Shown here piece after piece: positions 4,076 through 7,205 of a DNA stretch of 7,205 bases; the stretch's first letter is position 1; each line of letters starts with the position of its first letter. Source of the stretch: Acidobacteriota bacterium (GTDB lineage: Bacteria; Acidobacteriota; Vicinamibacteria; Vicinamibacterales; UBA2999); contig JABFRY010000261.1 in NCBI GenBank assembly GCA_013140955.1, forward strand, positions 1-7,205, written 5' to 3'. The notes under the pieces were generated by a model, which ran no database searches, was not told the DNA's origin, and saw nothing but the letters and a program-made list of their open reading frames with translations. Position numbers and translations under genes: made by a program.

Positions 4076-6244
4076 ATGATTCGTTTCGAGACCCTGCTCG
4101 AGAAGGTGCGGGGATACAGCCCCGACGCAGACCTGGAACTGCTGAGGCGAGCGTACGTCTTCTCTGCGCTGGCCCACAAGGGACAGGTGCGTCATTCGGG
4201 GGAGCCGTACCTGGTACACCCCCTCGAAGTGGCTGATCTGCTGGCCGACATGAAGCTCGATGTGGTCGCCGTCTCCGCGGGTCTCCTCCATGACGTGGTC
4301 GAGGACACCCTGACCACGCCCGAGCGGATCCGGGAGCTGTTCGGGCCCGAGGTCGCCCACGTCGTCGAGGGGGTCACGAAGATCAGTGCCATCCCCTTCT
4401 CGTCGAGTGAAGAACGGCAGGCCGAGAACTTCCGCAAGATGCTCTTGGCCATGGTCGATGACATCAGGGTCATCCTGGTGAAGCTCGCCGACCGGCTGCA
4501 CAACATGCGCACGCTCAAGCACGTTCCCGAAGAGCGCCGCGTGAAGATCGCCCAGGAGACCCTCGACATCTACGCGCCCATCGCCAGCCGGCTCGGCATG
4601 AGCAAGGTGAAGAACGAGCTCGAAGAACTGGCCTTTCGCCACATCGAACCGAAGGCGTACGAAGCGCTCCGCGTCCGCGTCGAAGCCAAGCGCAAGGAGA
4701 CCGAGGGCGTCGTCGACGAACTCATCCGACGGCTGAGGGCGAAACTCGAGGAGGCCCAGGTCCCGGTGATTCAGCTCGACGGGCGCACGAAGCGCCTCTA
4801 TAGCATCCATCTCAAGCTCAGACGGCAGAACATCGAGCTGGAGCAGGTGTACGACTTCGTGGCCCTGCGTGTCGTCACCGACTCGGTGCGCGACTGCTAC
4901 GCGGCGCTCGGGATCATCCATCAGACGTGGTCACCCGTGCCCGGACGGATCAAGGACTTCATCGCGATGCCCCGGCCGAATGGCTATCAGTCGCTGCACA
5001 CGTCGGTCATCAGCGAGCGCGGGTTTCCCTTCGAAGTGCAGATTCGCACCGAGGAGATGCATCAGCACGCCGAAGAGGGAATCGCGGCGCACTGGAAGTA
5101 CAAGGAAGGCCGCATTGGCGATCACGGGGACGAACGCTACTTCCAGTGGCTCCGGCAGTTGCTCGAGGAGCAGCGTGAGGTACGGGACCCCCAGGAGTTC
5201 CTCCAGAATCTCAAGATCGACCTGTATCCGGAGGAGGTCTACATCTTCACCCCGAAGGGAGAAGTCCGGGCCCTGCCGCGCGGGGCAACGGCCGTCGATT
5301 TCGCGTACTTCATCCACACCGACGTGGGCCACCAGTGTGTCGGCGCCAGGATCAACGGGAAGATCGTCCCTCTTCGGACCCGCGTCCAGAACGGCGACAT
5401 CGTCGAGATCCTCACGCAGGCAGGGCACCGCCCCAGTCGCGACTGGCTCACGTTCGTAGCCACCTCGCGGGCCCGCGGGAAGATCCGGCACGTGCTGCAG
5501 GCCGAAGAGCGCGCCCGCAGCATCGAGCTCGGGCGCCGCCTGTTCGAGAAGGAGGCCCGGCGTTTCGACCAGAACCCCCGAACCCTGATCGAGAGTGCCG
5601 CAGCCGCGGCACTCGCCGCCGAGTACGGCACCGGGAAGCCCGACGAACTGCTCGCCCAGATCGGTTACGGCAGGATGTCGGCGAAGTTCGTGCTGCAGCG
5701 GCTGGTGCCGGATGACCAGCTGAAGGAGAAGGCTCCGGAGTCCGCCGTCGTCTCCGTGGTCAAGCGGGTCCTGGGGACCAGCTCGGGCGACGACAAGATC
5801 AAGGTGAAAGGCACCGACGACATCCTGGTCTTCCGTGCGCGGTGCTGCAACCCGATTCGAGGCGAGAAGATCGTCGGGTACATCACTCGCGGGCGTGGAG
5901 TGTCCGTCCACTCCACGACTTGCCGGAACGTGATGAATCACATGTTCGACCCGGAGCGGCGCATCGAGGTCGAGTGGGACACGTCCGGGGGGGACGTTGC
6001 CGCCTACGTCGTGCGCCTCACCATGCAGGTGGAAGACCGGAAGGGGATGCTGGCAGAACTGAGCGCCAAGGTCTCCGACATCAATACCAACATCACCAAC
6101 ATGGAAGCCCGCACCGGTGATGACCACCTGGCGAGAATCGAGATGACGGTGGAGATTTCGGACCTCAAGCACCTGGAGAAGGTGATTCGGTCCCTCAAGA
6201 ACGTGCCGGGAGTGCTGGGCGTGGAGAGGGCCGCCCGGGCCTGA
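4076..6244 (+). CDS. Bifunctional (p)ppGpp synthetase/hydrolase, RelA/SpoT (Rel) family
   Basis: This cytoplasmic enzyme makes and degrades the stringent-response alarmone (p)ppGpp. At 722 aa it has the full long-RSH length. The N-terminal HD hydrolase (about 25-175) keeps its metal site: His48, HDVVED at 72-77 and Asp139 in KLADRLHN. The synthetase (about 235-345) keeps Arg237, Asp260, GYQSLHT (303-309) and Glu320 in EVQIRT. It also has RIKD at 291-294, the RXKD pattern of bifunctional enzymes; monofunctional RelA has an acidic EXDD there. TGS follows at about 386-448, a helical region, then a zinc-finger domain with Cys590-Cys591, His612 and Cys616, and a C-terminal ACT domain (about 643-720). 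Both active sites look intact. The start MIRFETLLEKVR fits recalled family N-termini, but no Shine-Dalgarno precedes it. It diverges from the TPR lipoprotein gene and converges on ridA with a 5-nt gap. The symbol could be rel, relA or spoT. Confidence 0.96.
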   Translation: MIRFETLLEKVRGYSPDADLELLRRAYVFSALAHKGQVRHSGEPYLVHPLEVADLLADMKLDVVAVSAGLLHDVVEDTLTTPERIRELFGPEVAHVVEGVTKISAIPFSSSEERQAENFRKMLLAMVDDIRVILVKLADRLHNMRTLKHVPEERRVKIAQETLDIYAPIASRLGMSKVKNELEELAFRHIEPKAYEALRVRVEAKRKETEGVVDELIRRLRAKLEEAQVPVIQLDGRTKRLYSIHLKLRRQNIELEQVYDFVALRVVTDSVRDCYAALGIIHQTWSPVPGRIKDFIAMPRPNGYQSLHTSVISERGFPFEVQIRTEEMHQHAEEGIAAHWKYKEGRIGDHGDERYFQWLRQLLEEQREVRDPQEFLQNLKIDLYPEEVYIFTPKGEVRALPRGATAVDFAYFIHTDVGHQCVGARINGKIVPLRTRVQNGDIVEILTQAGHRPSRDWLTFVATSRARGKIRHVLQAEERARSIELGRRLFEKEARRFDQNPRTLIESAAAAALAAEYGTGKPDELLAQIGYGRMSAKFVLQRLVPDDQLKEKAPESAVVSVVKRVLGTSSGDDKIKVKGTDDILVFRARCCNPIRGEKIVGYITRGRGVSVHSTTCRNVMNHMFDPERRIEVEWDTSGGDVAAYVVRLTMQVEDRKGMLAELSAKVSDINTNITNMEARTGDDHLARIEMTVEISDLKHLEKVIRSLKNVPGVLGVERAARA

Positions 6245-6253
6245 GGGGCTCAG
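6241..6253. other. Palindrome holding both convergent stop codons
   Basis: CTGAG (6241-6245), three G and CTCAG (6249-6253) form a perfect 5-bp inverted repeat. The relA/spoT stop (TGA 6242-6244) and the ridA stop (TGA on the minus strand, 6252-6250) lie in opposite arms. No T-run follows on either side, so no intrinsic terminator is visible between these genes. Confidence 0.6.
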
Positions 6254-6630
6254 CCGACGACGGCGATCACGTCGATCTCGACGCGCGCATCACGCGGCAG
6301 CCTGGCGACCTGTACGGTGGATCTCGCAGGCGGGACGTCCCCGAAGAACCTCGCGTACACCGCGTTCATGGCTGGAAAGTCGTCCATGTCCAGGAGGAAC
6401 ACGGTCGTCCGCGCCACGCTGTCGAAGCCGAGTCCGGCGGCCAGCAGCAAAGCCTCGATGTTCTGCATCACCCGCTCGGTCTGCGCGGAGATGTCTCCCT
6501 CCACCATGCGGCCGCTTGCAGGGTCCAGCGGAATCTGGCCTGAGAGAAACAGCAGGTTCCCGGCAACCAGCCCGGGCGAGTACGGACCGATGGCCGCCGG
6601 GGCTCCCGCCGCCTGCAGGGCCCGGCGCAT
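6250..6630 (-). CDS. ridA: RidA family (YjgF/YER057c/UK114) reactive intermediate deaminase
   Basis: RidA enzymes are cytoplasmic trimers that hydrolyse reactive enamine/imine intermediates (such as 2-aminoacrylate released by PLP enzymes) to keto acids and ammonia. At 126 aa the length is standard. Family motifs are in order: APAAIGPYSPG (10-20, with Tyr17), LLFLSGQIPLDPASG (26-40), TERVMQNIEALLLAAG (51-66) and PARSTVQVARLPRDARVEIDVIAV (101-124). Arg103 and Glu118 match the catalytic Arg105 and Glu120 of E. coli RidA, so it is probably an active archetypal RidA and not one of the Rid subfamilies lacking the arginine. The ATG starts 1 nt after the rpmB stop (TGACATG), so translation is likely coupled. 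The only upstream purine run is a weak AAGG inside rpmB. It faces the relA/spoT gene tail to tail. Confidence 0.93.
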   Translation of the reverse strand: MRRALQAAGAPAAIGPYSPGLVAGNLLFLSGQIPLDPASGRMVEGDISAQTERVMQNIEALLLAAGLGFDSVARTTVFLLDMDDFPAMNAVYARFFGDVPPARSTVQVARLPRDARVEIDVIAVVG

Positions 6631-6631
6631 G

Positions 6632-6823
6632 TCAGGCAGCCTTGACGATCTTGCCCGAGCGCAGGCACCTGGTGCAGGCGCGGATCCGCTTGGTCGCGCC
6701 GTTCACCAGGGCGCGGACCGACTGGAGGTTCGGTTCGAAGCGCCGCGGACCCACGTTGTGGGCGTGCGACACGGTACGGCCCACGACGGGACCCTTTCCA
6801 CAGATTTCACAACGCTTGGCCAT
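6632..6823 (-). CDS. rpmB: 50S ribosomal protein L28 (bL28), zinc-binding type
   Basis: This is a small protein of the large ribosomal subunit. At 63 aa it fits the short zinc-containing form. It starts MAKRCEICGKGPVVGRTVSHA, followed by RRFEPNLQSVRA and ending RACTRCLRSGKIVKA. The two pairs C5-x2-C8 and C50-x2-C53 make the zinc-ribbon ligands of the C+ version; many bacteria carry C- paralogs lacking them. The start is fixed by a Shine-Dalgarno-like AGGTGAGGT on the minus strand (6836-6828), 4 nt from the ATG. ridA follows 1 nt after the stop, so the two are probably cotranscribed and coupled. A candidate promoter is at 6897-6926. A zinc-dependent ribosomal protein is often matched by a Zur-regulated C- copy elsewhere, which cannot be checked here. 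Confidence 0.96.
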   Translation of the reverse strand: MAKRCEICGKGPVVGRTVSHAHNVGPRRFEPNLQSVRALVNGATKRIRACTRCLRSGKIVKAA

Positions 6824-6849
6824 GACTACCTCACCTGACGGGCATCGGA

Positions 6850-6889
6850 GGCTCCGAGCCGAAAACCTAGGCTCCGAACCCGAAACGGA
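6850..6889. repeat. Imperfect 2 x 20 bp tandem repeat upstream of rpmB
   Basis: Units at 6850-6869 and 6870-6889 both begin GGCTCCGA and share most of the next nine bases (14 of the first 17 match). The repeat lies between rpmB and its candidate promoter, so it would be in the 5' leader. Confidence 0.5.
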
Positions 6890-6896
6890 ACCCTGA

Positions 6897-6926
6897 AGTC
6901 TACCCCGTGCAGGCGCGCCCGTTCAA
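6897..6926 (-). promoter_or_regulatory. Candidate promoter for rpmB-ridA
   Basis: On the minus strand TTGAAC (6926-6921) and TAGACT (6902-6897) are 18 nt apart, each matching the sigma70 consensus at four of six positions. The leader would be about 65-70 nt. The -35 box coincides with the loop of the hairpin at 6910-6936. Moderate match only. Confidence 0.4.
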
Positions 6927-6936
6927 GGGCGCCCTG
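6910..6936 (-). other. Hairpin after the right-edge gene, possible weak terminator
   Basis: GCGCCC (6915-6920) pairs with GGGCGC (6927-6932) around a 6-nt loop. The stem continues four more pairs (6910-6913 with 6933-6936) past a bulged C at 6914. It begins 6 nt beyond the stop of the right-edge gene on the minus strand. No T-run follows, so termination would be partial or factor-dependent, and read-through into rpmB is possible. Confidence 0.4.
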
Positions 6937-6942
6937 TGCGCG

Positions 6943-7205
6943 TCAGGGCGCGTCGCGGTCGACCGGGGGCTCCAGAGGCGGAGTCGCCGGCTCGACCCGC
7001 GAGCCCTGTTCCATCAGGAGCGCCATGAGGTCGAGGTATGCGGTGTCACCGTGGGCGCCCTTCCCGAACTCCAGGGCGCCGAGTTCAACCGCGCGGAGCG
7101 TCGCCGCCGCTTCGGCCAATGTGGTGGCCTGTCGCCCCAGAAGCTCCTGGAGCGCTGCCCCGAACGCGGCTGCCACCAGCTGCGCCGAAGGGGACAGGGT
7201 GATGG
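6943..7205 (-). CDS. Unrecognised protein, C-terminal part (5' end outside window)
   Basis: The minus-strand frame is open from the right edge to the stop at 6945-6943, giving 86 visible residues plus a partial codon. GTG at 7176-7174 is an in-frame start but the frame continues upstream (ITLSPSAQLV), so the gene probably begins outside the window. Third codon positions are almost all G or C, as in the neighbouring genes, which supports real coding. The visible part has an Ala/Leu-rich helical stretch (LVAAAFGAALQELLGRQATT, then AEAAATLRAVELGALEFGKG), then TAYLDLMALLMEQG and a proline-rich acidic tail ending PPVDRDAP. I recognise no family. It has no visible membrane helix or metal motif. It lies about 120 nt upstream of rpmB on the same strand, so it could belong to a longer transcript that includes rpmB-ridA. 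Confidence 0.6.
   Translation of the reverse strand, partial: ITLSPSAQLVAAAFGAALQELLGRQATTLAEAAATLRAVELGALEFGKGAHGDTAYLDLMALLMEQGSRVEPATPPLEPPVDRDAP

Noticed and set aside
3743..4921. Upstream extension of the TPR gene frame to about 714 codons
   Set aside because: The extension would pass through the divergent promoters and antisense to the HD and synthetase domains of the Rel gene. The real start is set by the ribosome binding site and lipoprotein signal at 3739.
4931..6172. 413-codon minus-strand open frame
   Set aside because: It is the antisense shadow of the Rel gene, whose product has every expected domain; no domain or ribosome binding site is seen here.

Overview
The window is GC-rich bacterial chromosome with a long run of ordinary, well-preserved genes. 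The protein styles point to Acidobacteriota, probably a Vicinamibacteria-like lineage. The hints are the TonB C-terminus preceded by a VRVGGNIKPP-type segment, two tandem ExbD proteins, a RelA/SpoT protein starting MIRF, and very high G/C at third codon positions. This placement rests on recalled family resemblance, not on a search.

Left part (1-2108, + strand): the 3' end of a tonB-family gene is followed by exbB, exbD and a second exbD. Together they encode the inner-membrane, proton-motive-force-driven energy transducer for outer-membrane transport. A 13-bp stem lies between exbB and the first exbD, and a strong intrinsic terminator ends the cluster at 2072-2108.

Middle (2109-2776): about 580 bases without a convincing gene. 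It holds a 4 x 10 bp tandem repeat and some possible RNA hairpins. It ends with a terminator that serves the minus-strand gene on its right.

Middle-right (2777-6244): a minus-strand TPR lipoprotein gene and a plus-strand bifunctional (p)ppGpp synthetase/hydrolase (RelA/SpoT family) are divergently transcribed. Two good sigma70-type promoters lie back to back at 3866-3895 (minus) and 3915-3943 (plus). The RelA/SpoT gene has no visible Shine-Dalgarno and would have a leader of about 125 nt.

Right part (6245-7205, minus strand): a RidA-family enamine/imine deaminase gene converges on the RelA/SpoT gene with a 5-nt gap, and both stop codons sit in one small palindrome. ridA lies 1 nt downstream of rpmB (zinc-type ribosomal protein L28). 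Further right is the 3' end of an unrecognised gene that runs off the window.

I see no CRISPR, insertion sequence, integrase, phage gene, rRNA or tRNA, and no convincing undescribed system. The most useful second looks are the divergent promoter region with the SD-less RelA/SpoT start, the exbB-exbD hairpin, and the unexplained 580-base gap.
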